A stretch of 64,000 nucleotides of DNA from Cliona cf. orientalis (Eukaryota; Porifera; Demospongiae; Clionaida; Clionaidae): the NCBI GenBank assembly GCA_963930775.1, contig OZ005689.1, positions 5,518,001 through 5,582,000 of the forward strand, in the 5' to 3' direction. Every line of letters begins with the position of its first letter. Within the stretch, counting starts at the first letter, position 1. The position numbers and the translations under genes were made by a program. This document shows, one piece after another, positions 35,301-48,700 of this stretch. Under the pieces are notes generated by a model. It was not told the origin of the DNA, did no database searches, and saw only the letters and a program-made list of their open reading frames with translations.

Positions 35301-38300
35301 GGAATAATGAATAATAATAACCGCCCGCCCGCATGGCTAAGTGAGCCCTGATGTGACCAGAAACACGTTTACAACAAACAGTGGCCTAAGCTATATTTTG
35401 TTGTAATGTTAAATAGTATAGCTATCTTACATTATGATTGGTCCATACGCTTCAGATTTCAGTCACTATAGACTTCACGAGCATTATTTAGAACGTCGAC
35501 GATCTTTACCAGTCACACGCTTGGCCACTTCGTTGTGCGCATGAGCAGAAAGCACAATGAGCCTGCATCATGCATTAATCATTGTGGGCACTGTCAATGT
35601 TTCTAATACTTCCTCCCAGAAGTTGTTGTCAGTCACCAATAGTTTTTCTTTAACTCAAGTTGTCACTGAACCCACCCGTATAGCTATCGAATTCTAGTAC
35701 CCTCATTGACCTTATTTTTTTATCCTCTCCCTCACAGCTCTCTTCCTGTGTCACTATCCCGCCACTTGCAAATTCCGACCACCTTGGTCTACAACTTTCA
35801 TTATCAACTACGGGTAACTCTCGTCGTGCTCATCCTAAAACAGAGAGGAAGTTGTGGAAGTATAACCAAGCAGATTTTGATCTGGCTGCCGAAATGATAA
35901 ATGATGCAGATTGGAACTCCATACTATCTGAAGACATCAACTCGAGTTGGAATAAATGGCATAGCAAATTTATGGAAATTATGCATGCTTGCATTCCTCG
36001 CGTAACAGCAAAATCCAAGAAAACTCTCCCCTGGATCAATAGGCATATCCTCCAGCTGATAGCAAAACGAAACTCCTGTTATCGCCGTTTGAAGAACATT
36101 GCTGATGACCGCAGAGATGCTGATCTTTTAAAGTACAAGTCATTGAGAAATAGAGTTGTGGGACTCATCCGGGAGGAGAAAAGGAGATACTTTGAAAACA
36201 TTAATTCATCAGACCAGAAAGTGTTTTGGAAGGCTGTCAGGATGCTAAATAACACAACCTCTTCTATTCCTACTCTTGTATCTCATTGTGATGGGTCACA
36301 TGCAACTACAAGTAATGAAAAGGCCAAATTGCTGAACCACTATTTCTACAGTTGCTTCAACAAATGTCTTCCCCCGCTTTCTGATGAGGATCTTCAACCT
36401 CCTGCATCCACAAGTTGCTCAGAATCAATCTTGATAGCTGAGGAATATGTGGCTTCTGCTCTGCAAAATCTTGATGTCTCCAAATCTACAGGAATCGATG
36501 ATGTATCTGCTAGAATGTTGAAGCATACAGCACTAAGTATAGCCCCTAGCTTAACGAAACTTTTTAATCTTAGCATCACTGCTGGCTGCCCTGATAACTG
36601 GAAGATAGCGAGAATTGTTCCAATTCCTAAAGCAGATGATATGTCATCCCCAACTAACTTTAGACCAATTTCGATCCTCCCCATTGTTAGTAAAGTCCTG
36701 GAGCGCCATATATCGAACATCATCATGGATCATTTGGAACATGTTGCTCCCATTTCTCCTAATCAATGGGGTTTTATGCCAGGTCGGTCAACCATCTCTG
36801 CTCTACTCTTGATCACCAATACTTGTCTTCAGGCCTTGGATGACGGTCATGATGTGTGCACTATTTTCTTTGATATCCGCAAGGCATTCGACTCGGTACC
36901 ACACCAACTTCTGATGGAGAAACTGAAAGCGATCGGTTTAAATGACTACCTGTTGCACTGGCTACACACTTACCTTTCCAACCGAAAGCAAGTTGTGGTT
37001 GTGGATGGAGAGTCATCTGAGGAGCTGCCTGTCTTGTCTGGTGTGCCCCAGGGATCCGTTCTTGGGCCACTGCTTTTTCTTGTATATGTCAATGAAGTAA
37101 CAGGTCAAGTCTCTGCTGACAGCAGTGTTGTACTGTTTGCTGATGATATAGCTCTATATCGAGTAATAACTTCCATTGAAGACTATGCACAGCTACAATC
37201 TGACATCGATTCAATAGCTGATTGGGTGGATGAGAGTCGCCTTTCTCTCCACTCAGGTAAATGTCGTGCCATGCTGTTCAGCCGAAAGCGTACCCCATCC
37301 CACCAACCACTGACTCTTAAGGGCAACCAACTGGAATTTGTTAACAAGTATAAATATCTTGGACTGATCTTCTGCTCAAGCCTTCACTGGTCTGAGCATA
37401 TTAACTTCATTTGTACTAAAGCAAGAAGGCTGATTGGGCTATTATATAGAAGGTTTTACGAATTTTCAGATTCTCAGTCGCTTCTCAAACTTTATTGCTC
37501 ATTCATTCGCCCCCATATGGAGTATGCCTCGATTGTTTGGTCCCCTTATTTACTTAAGGACAAAACAGCTATTGAGAAAGTGCAACACTTCGCATTAAGA
37601 GTATGTCTAAAGGACTGGTCACTTAATTATGAGGAATCACTAGATCTTGCACAACTGCCATTCCTGGAAGCACGAAGAGACAGTGCAAGCTTATGCTTCT
37701 TGTACAACATCATTCACCAGAATATGGATTTTGAAAGTGCTCCAATTGCAGCCAGATCTGTAGCACGGTTTACTAGGCATAGTAATAGCCACCAACTGCA
37801 ATTGCCATTCTGTCGCACAAGCCAATACCAAAACTCATTCTTTCCAAGAACAATTTCGGAATGGAACTCCCTACCTGAAGGGCTGCTTACTAATAGTGTC
37901 ACTCTCTCATCATTCAGACAAGCTATCCTTTCAAACTCTCACTAACTTTTATAATTACATACTATGCATCACTTATTTATTATACTAACTCTTTATGTCA
38001 TAGCTTATAATATTATTGTCTTTGTATAGGTACATGCTTGAATTAGCTCTTGGCTACTCGTGTATCTTCTGCATTTTGCAGGAATTCTATATAAAAAAAA
38101 AAAAAAAAAAAAATAGGCGTGGCTACAGTGGCCAACAAAAAGACACAATTTGTGACGCTCGTGGACCATATCCCTCGATTTGACGCGCACTGAAGCCAGT
38201 TTTTCGCCCAATTCTATTGATTCGTTGTACTTACGAGTCGCTTAGACGCCTACATCTCGAGATATGGCGATTTTTGTGCTAACGACAACGACTACGACAA

Positions 38301-39714
38301 CTAGAGCTCTATAGAGCACATACCCCGCGCGCTGCAGTGTCGACGACCTTTACCTACATATTGTGCCAGGTTGTGCGCATGAGCAGAAAGCACATGGTGG
38401 GTAGTGTCCATAGGCGTGGCCAACAAAATGCCAAAATGCAGTATTTGCGATGCTTGTGGACCTTGCCAAACGATTCGAAGCATAATGAAGCCAGTTTTTC
38501 GACGATATCGACGGATATACTGTACTTACGAGTGGCTCAGATGCCTAGATCTCCAGATCCGGCGATTTTGTGCTAACAACAGACACAACCGATCACTTTA
38601 CCCCTTGCGCATGCGCGCGGGGTAATTATGATGAAATTGGGGTGAAAACCGCTTCAAAATGTTTAGCTCGCATGACAGGGTATTGGGACCCAGAATTCGA
38701 ACCTAGCGTAGAAGAGATCGTGGATTATCGATGATACATGGCGATTCTCTCAGTTCGCTTTCTTTGGCGAGCTCGCACTCTGGGGGGATTTCCCTATTCA
38801 GTCTAGCACATGGCAGTGGAGGTCACATCCGAGTCAACCGGCTCAAGCCGCGCGCCCCAATATACACGTATACGGAGTATGCACACTGACAGTTCGTCGA
38901 TGTATCCTAGTTCGAATTATGGCGGCATAGGGACTCGGGATGTAGAGTCTAGGTTGTTCATAACATCCCGTAGTCCCAATGAACAAAAAGGAATTCGGCT
39001 CTTGCTATGATGGAAACCTATGATGTAATTGCTGTGAAACTGTTTCAAAATGTTTAGCGTGCACGAAAGGTTGTTGGGACCCAGAATTCGGACCTAGCGT
39101 AGATTCGAGATCATGGACTATCAATTGATATGATATTATGGCGACTTTCTCAGTTCGCTTTCTTTGGCGAGTTCGCACTCGGGGGTATTCCCTATTCAGT
39201 TTAGCACATGGCAGCGCAGGTGGAGAGGTCACGTCCGGTTCATGTCAACCGGCTCAAGCCGCGTGCCCCAATACACGCATAGCTATATGGAGCATGTGCA
39301 GTTTGTCGAGGTGTCCTAATTCGAATTTTAATATGGCGGCATACAGTAGCGCAGCATAATACTTTTCATGAGGGACGAGGGATGTAGCTAGTCTAAGTTT
39401 TTCATTACATCCCGGCGAGTCCCAATTAGAAAAAAAAAACAATTCGGCCGACCGATGAGGTAATTATGAGTAATGATGATTAATGATGATGAAAATGCGG
39501 TTAAGACTGTTTCAAAATGTTTAGCGCGCATGAAATCTTATTGGGCCCAGAATTCGAACCTAGCGTAGAAGACGTCGTGGACTATCGATGAGATATGGCG
39601 ATTTTCTCAGTTCGCTTTCTTTGGCAAGCACGCACTCGGGGGGATTTCCCTATTCAGTCTATCTAATTCGGGGCGAGCCTGAGCGAGCCCCGAATACACG
39701 AGAAACCGGAAGCG

Positions 39715-39750
<36 letters not shown>

Positions 39751-42700
39751 TTATTTATTTATTTGTGCGTGATCTTGCATGGCAACGACTCAATGCGCAT
39801 GCTCAGACACCACGTGGTAGCTTACCTTTGACAGGTAAAGGTCGTCATCAACGCAGGTAGAAGGTCAAATCTGCGCGTAATCGTGGCAGTATGCAGTGTG
39901 GCTCGAGCTCAAGGGCCTTGGGAGGATTGTGGAGCGTGCTATTGGGTAACTTTCGACCTTATTCATCTCGAGTTGTAGCCATGGCAGTGGCAGTCATTCA
40001 CGGTTGGTACTATTTTCAGTTGTACTGTAGCTACAGGTAGCTAGAGCTGTACCTTTCTCCACCGTACTCAAGGATGTCAAGAATAATGGCCAACCTGAGA
40101 GCCTGGCTGCTCCAATTCGGTCAATTTGTTGTGCTTTATAGCCTGCTCAGTTAGTAAATCAAAACCAAGGTATTTTTATTTAGTAACACACTTTACAAAT
40201 AAAAACCCTGGAGTACAGCTGATGCCACGAGCGAAGGCTCGCCCCGCCTGATGATATCATCTTCCTAGTATAGCACATGGCAGGTACTAGGTGGAGGTCA
40301 CGTCCGGGTCAACCGGCTCAAGCCGCGCGCCCCAATACGCGTATACGGAGCATGCGCAGTTTGTCGATGTGTCCCAGTTCGAATTATGGCGGCGTACAGT
40401 AGCTAAGCGCGGTGCAATACTTATGAGGGACTCGGGATGTAGTCTCTAAGTTGTTCATTATATCCCCAGTAGCAATTTACTTTTCTGTGGTTATGAGGTA
40501 ATTGTGGTGTAATCTATGATGAAATTATGATGCAACCTATGAGGTAATTATGAAAAAATCTAGGGCCTCACTGGAGCTGTTCTGGGACTTGAAAATCAGT
40601 AATATTTTTCGCGTGTATCCAGCGAATACATTACAAGCTGAGCGCTACTTTCTCTGAGAAGTACCGTTGGTTGAACTTTACGTGTTTTCTTGGCTTACAT
40701 AATGCCGTGGATAAATAACGCTAGCCTTGCACTATATATAGCATGCATCATCACAAGGGGCTGGCCCGCGCGAGACCACAGCAGCGCGACCAATCTGAAG
40801 TTTGGAAGGAATACTGTGCTGTCGAGTTCATCTCTGTGATTGAAGCATTGAAAATTGTCGCTGTTGATGTCAAGGTTGAGAGTCGATCTTAGATACCATC
40901 TCCATGATTTCTGGGGCCAGCATCGATCGTTGTGTACACATTCTATTGACGACCTTTTGCCACACGCACCATTATACTATGCAGCTACTGGGGATATGAT
41001 CATTGTAATATAGTATGGTCAAGTGTTCATAATATAAATAATAATAATATTATTACCACGCTGGCGTAGGAAGCATGGGTGCACCGGGTGCTGGTGCACC
41101 CATGAAATTTCTGAGTGGAACACAATGTCATACTTCACTCTGAAGTGTTTAATTTTATATTGTCGATTAGCGTAAACATAGGCACCAGAGCACCCGTTCA
41201 CCAAATCGTCTTCCTACGCCTATAATAACTGCATGCCATGCAGGCCAGAACAAACTTAGGTAAAAATCTATTCCTTACTCCTAGATTATTCCTTACTGCT
41301 TTCCCGGCCCATTTAGCTATGATGGTTGGCAAATTACGCACTCAGTAACAATTTACTTTTTTGCGGTTATTAGGTAATTATGATGAAACCTATGGTGTAA
41401 TCTATGAGATAATTCAGGGCCTCGATGGAGCCCTTCTGGGACTTGAAATTCAGTGAAATAATGTAGAGTATCTTGTGCATATATCCAGTGAATACCTTTA
41501 ATATAAGCAGCATGTTGCCTTCTCTGACGAGTAGCGACGGCTGAACTTCGCACGTTCTCTACGAATCCCGTTATGTACTGAGAAACCCGCGCGCCATAAG
41601 CGCACGGCCCAGCCCCCGTAGGGGGCTGGGCTAAATTGCACAGTATTATATGAACGGCTAAGGCTAGGTAGGGTTTGGGTTTAGGGTAGGGTTTGACACA
41701 CAAGGGTTAGTAGTAGTACTACTATTGTCTATAAAATCGTGACAAAAGAGCAACTGGCAGCGGCGTTCACGGTGGTGCAGTGGCTAGGACTCTGGTGTAT
41801 GGATTCATGTACCCCAGTTCGATCCTCGCTCTATTCATTCTTCCCCTTATACTCTGGAAATTTTCTAAGTGAGGGAGGCGCGCGGTACATAACGGGATTC
41901 GTTCTCAGGCTACGCCCGTGGATATATATATATAGCCCTGCGCTATATATAACACGCACCATGAGCAGCGTGCCGCCGGACCAATCTAGCTGTACTGCGC
42001 TGTTGAGTTCTTCTTACTATCCAGGGGCGGATGTAGGATTTTTAGTATGGTGGGTTGTAGGCATAATTGCGCGCGAAGTGCGCGGAAAATTTAGTGACCA
42101 CACCCACTTTTAATGAGCCACGCCCACTTTTAATCATCTTCGCGCGCCCCAGGGAGTGACTCTAGGTACTATAACACTGTATGTATAGAGCTTTGCCACG
42201 CCTAGCACCACAGTTGACTCTTGTGGTCTATAGTAGATTATTCATAGCTGAAGCCATGTTCAGGGTGTACCACTAACCACCGTGCACCACTGCCTGTTGG
42301 TTTGAGGCCAATTATGTACTACACAGCTTGTCTGCTGCTAACCATATAGTGGCAGCTACTGTGCCAAGCTATAGTAAGCCTTGTATATAAGTGGGAGGGG
42401 CTGCTCAAAATCGTTTGGGGGGGGTTGCAACCCCCTGAACCCCCCCCCTAGATCCGCCCATGCTATCTTAGCTTTGAAATTTTTCACTATCGAGGTCCAG
42501 AGACACTTTTAGATTCCTGATGATCCGAGGCTAGTCTGCGACTGAGGCGCCGGCATCGTATAGTGACTATATTGACGACCTTTACCACATACACCATTTC
42601 AACTATGCAGCTACAGAGTGCATGGTCAAGTTTTCATTATTCCACACGAACGTGTGAAGGAATTTTAATGAGCTGCAAATGATATTCAGTGCCCTTTCAG

Positions 42701-45700
42701 GAAGTTCCAGTCAAGTTCCTGTCACGCCCATTGGTGGGAATCGAATGTATTGCGCTCTATGGGAGCATAGATGATGGAAGTAGCGTGCGTTTTGGAGGCT
42801 ACACAGACTGAGCTACAAATTGGATCATACATGTAGTTTCCCATCCACCGCCTCCATTAGTCTGGCGGGCCAGCCCCTTCGCAAGAGGGAGGAAGGGTCT
42901 GGTGTCATTGTACCGCTGCAGCCAGGAGTGCAGCCCAATCAGATCGCTCCACGTCACCACTAATATTGCGTGGCTACTGGTATGCAGGCCGACCAATCAG
43001 AGGCCCGCTCTTCTTGTTCAATAAACAGTTGGGGTTGTCCCTACCACGCGTTCTGACCAACCAGGTGCTAGATCTGCATGAGGCTGGCGATCATAACAAT
43101 TTATTAAAAAACGAAGAGCAGGCATCTGATTGGTCAGCCCGAGTATTTAGATAGCTCCACAATATTGGTGGTGACGTGGCGCGATCTGATTGGGCTGCAC
43201 TCCTGGCTGCAGCGGTACAAATCGCGTATAGGCATGACACCAGACCCTTCCTCCCTCTTGCGAAGGGGCTGGCCCGCCAGACTACGCCTCCATGCCTTTC
43301 AAGCCACCGCCAACTTTTTCTATTATTGCACTTGTTTCCTATTAAAACGAAAATATTGATGATGTAATTGTAATAATTATGGTCTGTTCCATGTGCACTC
43401 AAGTTGCAAGCTGAATTTGCAACGTCGGTGGCTCATTCATGTGTAGCTACTAGCCTCGTCCCCAGGCTCTACCCGTGAGTGGCTTAAGCTTCATTCATAG
43501 TTTTAAGATTATGCTTGCCATGTCAGCTGAAGATTACGGGATTAGCTCTTGAGTCATGTACCCGGCAGCCATTTATGATTTATACCACATCCGATAATAA
43601 TGAATAAGGATTAACCACCCGCCTGCATACTATTACAGGATGGGAAACAACTATAATTATTGTAGTGTCCATATACATGTTACAGTGTAATCCCACAATT
43701 ATGCTCCCTAACACATAAGCCCCCTGCACTTTAGCTCCTGCATCTCACTCGTGCCCAGCCCTGCTTTCACGTACGCAGAGGGTAGCCTCGTCCCCAGGAG
43801 TGGCCTGGGGACGAGGCTACACGGAGAGGTCTGGACAAACGTGTATAATTATAGGGCCCGTATTGCCCTTGCAGCCTATATAGCTACAGTGCACGCCAAT
43901 CAGATGCACAGATCAAGTCACATGACTGCTTGCGCATGAATGGAATGCAAATTAATGACGTGCCCAATGGAATATTTATTAATCAGAAATACGTGACGTT
44001 AGCTATACTAGGCATATTACATCAAAATTTTAGATTATCTCTTACACTTTCTTTGCTATACACACAATAATAAAGGAGGCTACAAGATACAATTTAGTCT
44101 TTGTTCCGTAAAATTTCATTGAATGGTTGCGGAGATATGGCTGTTTTAATATTTCTAAACATCACAATTCATTTTTCTGCCAGGCTTGTGTGTACTATTC
44201 CAATAGGGGAATGGCACGTAACATGTTGATTGCTTTAGAGGCCTATAACTCAAAAACTACACTACTGATTGACTCCAAACTTGAAATATAGCACGTAAGT
44301 ACCTCTCTGCTTATTGTATCGATGAAGTTAACATGCATTAATGAATAAAAAAAATTTGGTGTGCATACCTGTTTGACTGCTATTGTAGCTAATACTTCAC
44401 TGCCTCAGAATTCCAGAAGCTGACTTCATGCATGATTTTTTGAAATTTCTAGTTTAGATGTCCACTCAAACATATACACAATGTACATAAACTCTCACAG
44501 TGGTACACACATGTTCACACATGTACATGCACATTATGCACATATTTTAATATTGTTTTCTGAAGTGGAATCTATTCTTAAAGTGTAAGACAAGCCCTGA
44601 GTTCCTTAGAAGCAACAAAGAGTTTAAAGTGCATGCACTTTCTATGTGGCATATTTTTTGGCAGAAATAGTCTAGCTAGGGGTAGTTTGAGCCAAATATT
44701 TCATTTTTCGTATTTTCAACGCATTTTCTCATGTGTACACATGCTATTTTACACAAAATAAAATGCTGATTGAGCTCTTTTCGACCGTACACTTCAAAAA
44801 TGGTTGAAACTACTGAAAAATTTGAAATTAGCACCTTGAAGTACCCCTAGAAGCATAAAATGCCCTGGAGAAGTGAGCAGCATGGAGCAAGTTGAAGTTA
44901 TCCATTAGCAATATTGTTGTTGTAGTTGTAGTTGTTGTTGTCGTCGGCACGAAAATCGCCAGATCTCGAGTTCTAGGCGTCTGTGCGTGTTGTAAGCACA
45001 ACCAATCGATAGATATCGGTGAAAAACTGGTTTGTACGCGCTTCGAATTGCTCAAAAAGGCTTACTAGTGCTACAAATCGTGCATTTTCTGTTCTGTATG
45101 CCTGTGGTTTGTCGACCACACCCACTCTTTTAGTATGCTGATGCAACTGCGCATGCTCAAGCTCAGTGTTGAAAAGGGTCGTCAAGTCATAAAACAGCTT
45201 TGCCCAAGTTGCAATATTGCAGAGTATTGCAAAGCGCGCGGGGTATGTGCTCTACAGAGCTCTAGTTGAGTATGTGGTATTTTATGGAGTTTTCCTGAAG
45301 CCCTGCAATTCCGGAAGTGGTTGCAACCCAACACTTTGGATACTGCAGTGTAGTGCTATCTTTAATGCTGAAGCCTGTGGTGCAAGTTTGGTGTTCGTAG
45401 CACATTGTAGTGAGTAGTTATGATCCCTGAAACTTCATAATATTTAAATGTGTGCAGGTTTTCTATAGGCAATTTTTTGTGATTCTGACATGCCTAGCTA
45501 TAGCTAGCTACTTTCTTCGGTAGTTTTGAGGCTCCCCCCCCCCCCCCCCCCCCCCGACTGGATATTAGAGTCCACAATATAAAAGCAGTAGCTTCAGCTA
45601 GCTAACTAGCTGTTAGTATAAATAGCATTATTATGCCTTACTTTGTCATTTTTCTACAGTTTTGCCCAAAGTACAGAAATTGCGTGCCCACGACAGTCGG

Positions 45701-48700
45701 TAATGGTCGTCACACTGAAGTGTAACGCTCCAGCCTGCGAATAAGCCCTCTCCCCACCTTTGCCCAATGCTAGCATGCGCATGCATAAAGTGGGGTCATG
45801 ATTGCGGAATTTTACGATGATAGCATTATCACGTACCCCTAGTACTTCCATTGCCTCTGCAAGGGTACCTCTTTCATCTTTGACAGAGAAAGACAAAATT
45901 GTACGGTTTGCAGGATGTACAGTTGATCCTGCAGTAATAATGATATTAATTATACAGTATTATGACATAATATTGTGCATGCTATAACTCCGTATTCAGT
46001 AACTTAACATACCAGATTCTAAATCATCATCATTGGCTTTGTTCTCCAATTTAACCACTTCTGCTTTAGCTTTAAAAAGATCCTTAATCAAACGTTTCAC
46101 CTTTATTTTAGGACACTCGTACGAAATATGAAATCCTTTGCAAATTATAGAATCCTTTATTATTGTTTTTGGATAAGTGTGCACAATAGTTATGTTGACA
46201 TCGTGATCCTAAATTATGAATATTAGTCATAGTTTTGAAATTGATAAAATAAATTGATGTAATTATAGTCTAAGCTTGTCTCCAGACCCCACCCTCAAGG
46301 AGGGAAAAGAGTCAGGACTCAGGTGACGGGCTGTTTGCTTGGTCTAGTCTCGTTCCCAGACCCGCGAGAAAAGGGTCTGGGGACATTGGAAGCCTTTTCA
46401 TGGTCTTGCACACCATCACATGATTGTACGTGCTCCAATACAATTTGAAACTTATGCAAAATTTAATAATCATATTATTGCTGAGCTTGCAGAACCAAGA
46501 ATCAGTGCCAATGTCCGCAGACCCTTTCCTCCTTTTGGGGGGGTCTGGGGACAAGACTAGGCCAGCTCTGGGCCTGAGTGTGCACTGACACAATTGCACT
46601 TAGCCTCGTTCCCAGGCTTTCTGGGAGAAGGCCTATAAGGACGAGGCTAATTATAAATAATGCAAAGCTCAGATCTAATTTTTCAGTAAGTATAGCTACT
46701 AGTGCCGCTGTGTGGGTGCATGATTTCAAATTTGTATCTACAATAAGCAATGGCATGTACAAGCTTGTTAATGAGTCATAATAATTATGACTGTGCTAAA
46801 GCTGCAATCTGATTGGTATGCATGTGCAAATTCCTCTTATTAACTACATAATATTATATTAAAATTATATAGCTGGACCAAGCTTTTTGCCCAAAATCAC
46901 CAGATCCATTAGTATATATACTCTCCTCAAGGGTGGAGTCAGGGGATGAGACTATAATAGGTATACCTTAAACACTTGTAGTGCTTTGGGAAGGGAATTT
47001 GGCTCATCACTGACATAAAATTTAATGCTATGTTGAGTGATCCAATGGAAATCTTTGATGACTTTTGCAATGGCTAGAAGGCCTATTAGGGATAATAGAC
47101 TGAGGATTCCAATGGCAACTTTGTAACCTATAATCGATCCAAATTAAAAATTAATAATAATTATTATTATGTTACAGGTTGTTACTTATATTATTGTTGG
47201 TATCATGATATCATGACATTGTGTACATGTATTATAATAATAGTGCCTACTATAAGCCCCGTTTACACTAGGCCCTTATAATCCAGATTAGAATCCGGAT
47301 TAAACTAATCCAGTTTCTGTATAAACACCTTAATCCACTTTTAGTATCCACATCCTGATGTGGATTAAAAGTAGATTACATATAAAGTTATGGGCCATGA
47401 AAATATTAATCCGGATTAAGCACAGCTAGTGTGTAAACGATTTAAACTGGTTCAATTTTAATCTGGATCAGTGCATGTGTGCATGTAAACCGGACTTATG
47501 TGTATAATATCTCGCTATCATATTTATACCCTATACATGTGTGCTTATCCTAGTATATGAAATACCCATGGCTATATTCAGCTACTGTATCATTGATTCC
47601 TTGAAAATGTGTCACACGGGCCCTTACCTGGGAGTGTATGCTTGCCCGGAATATGCAATGTCTCATTAGGTGGCCATAAACAACTTACCATTGCTTATAG
47701 AAATCAGTTCTCCATCTGATTCATCTTTCAATATAACTTGAAGAATATCACTAAGATTACCAATAAGACTATTAACCGCACCACCGCACCTTCTCTGCAC
47801 AGCAATACTGCACACTTGTACATCAGCCATTTCTAAATCCAAAATTTCACAATATACAGTAGTTGAATTAACACTGTCAAGACACACTCCACAATTTTTG
47901 GTGAAGATGTTGTATGTTAAGAGAGGACAGTTAGAAAGCACGGAGTCCCAACTGAATTTTAGATGTGTTTCATTTTTCTGCTCCAAACGCAAATTTGCTG
48001 GTGGATCTGGTGGTAAAGTTCAATCAGAAGCATAATTATAATAATATTATGAAGGGAAGAAGCATGATTATATTTATATTATAGTGCATGGTATATTATA
48101 CCAGAATTTAGGTACATTAATTAAAATTCCACACTCTAACAATGTAATTTCTCCCACATGCATGCAGCGCATGACAATCGAGAAAAGCAAGCGTAATAGT
48201 GGATGTGATTATCCCTACAAATCTTGTTTGTCCTTTTTGACCCTGCCATCCCTACTTCATCCTTCAATTTTATACTTGTTATTATCATGGATAAAGTGCC
48301 TTGGACTTGTGGGAATTGAAACCCCGTGCAACCCTTTATAGCTATGATGGGAGCACAAGACCTTAACAACTGAACCAAGCTGCCAGACATGTACACACAC
48401 AGCACATGCAGATGCATGCATGAATATCATGAAATAGATTCATAAATAATTAATGCAATTCACCACGATATTAAGGGTATAGCTGTACAAATAAACAATA
48501 GCCAGTATAATATTATATTAAGTTCTGTATAATTTATTTAACTTAATCATGTCTTAATAATATATTATAGAGAGTGCCCCAGATCCCATACTTTGGACTT
48601 CTCATTCCTTATTAAATTTTCTCCTTAGGAATTCAGAAACTAGTCAACAAAATTTTAGGAGCCACCCATACATGCTGCTTATAATAATATTATATGCATG

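Larger units (their letters stand above)
34110..45836. other. 11.7-kb R2 intron packed with repeats
   Basis: It separates the two halves of ACT2. Contents: a LINE (about 35596-38113), four copies of a GTTTCAAAATGTTTAGC repeat (38.6-40.5 kb), inverted-repeat elements (41063-41220, 42861-43285), tRNA-derived SINEs (41761-41835, about 42640-42820), an AGAGCTCT-flanked repeat, and a poly-C-bearing MITE (about 45530-45800). No host gene was seen. Confidence 0.65.

Noticed and set aside
41766..41832. tRNA gene
   Set aside because: Box A and B are present but no acceptor or anticodon stem pairs convincingly; better explained as a SINE.
41739..42113. 124-aa plus-strand ORF
   Set aside because: It spans a SINE head and repeat DNA with no conserved features.
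45654..45836. Open frame continuing beyond R2 exon 6
   Set aside because: Homology with the ACT pattern and a GTACGT donor end the exon at 45837; the remainder runs into a poly-C-bearing MITE copy.
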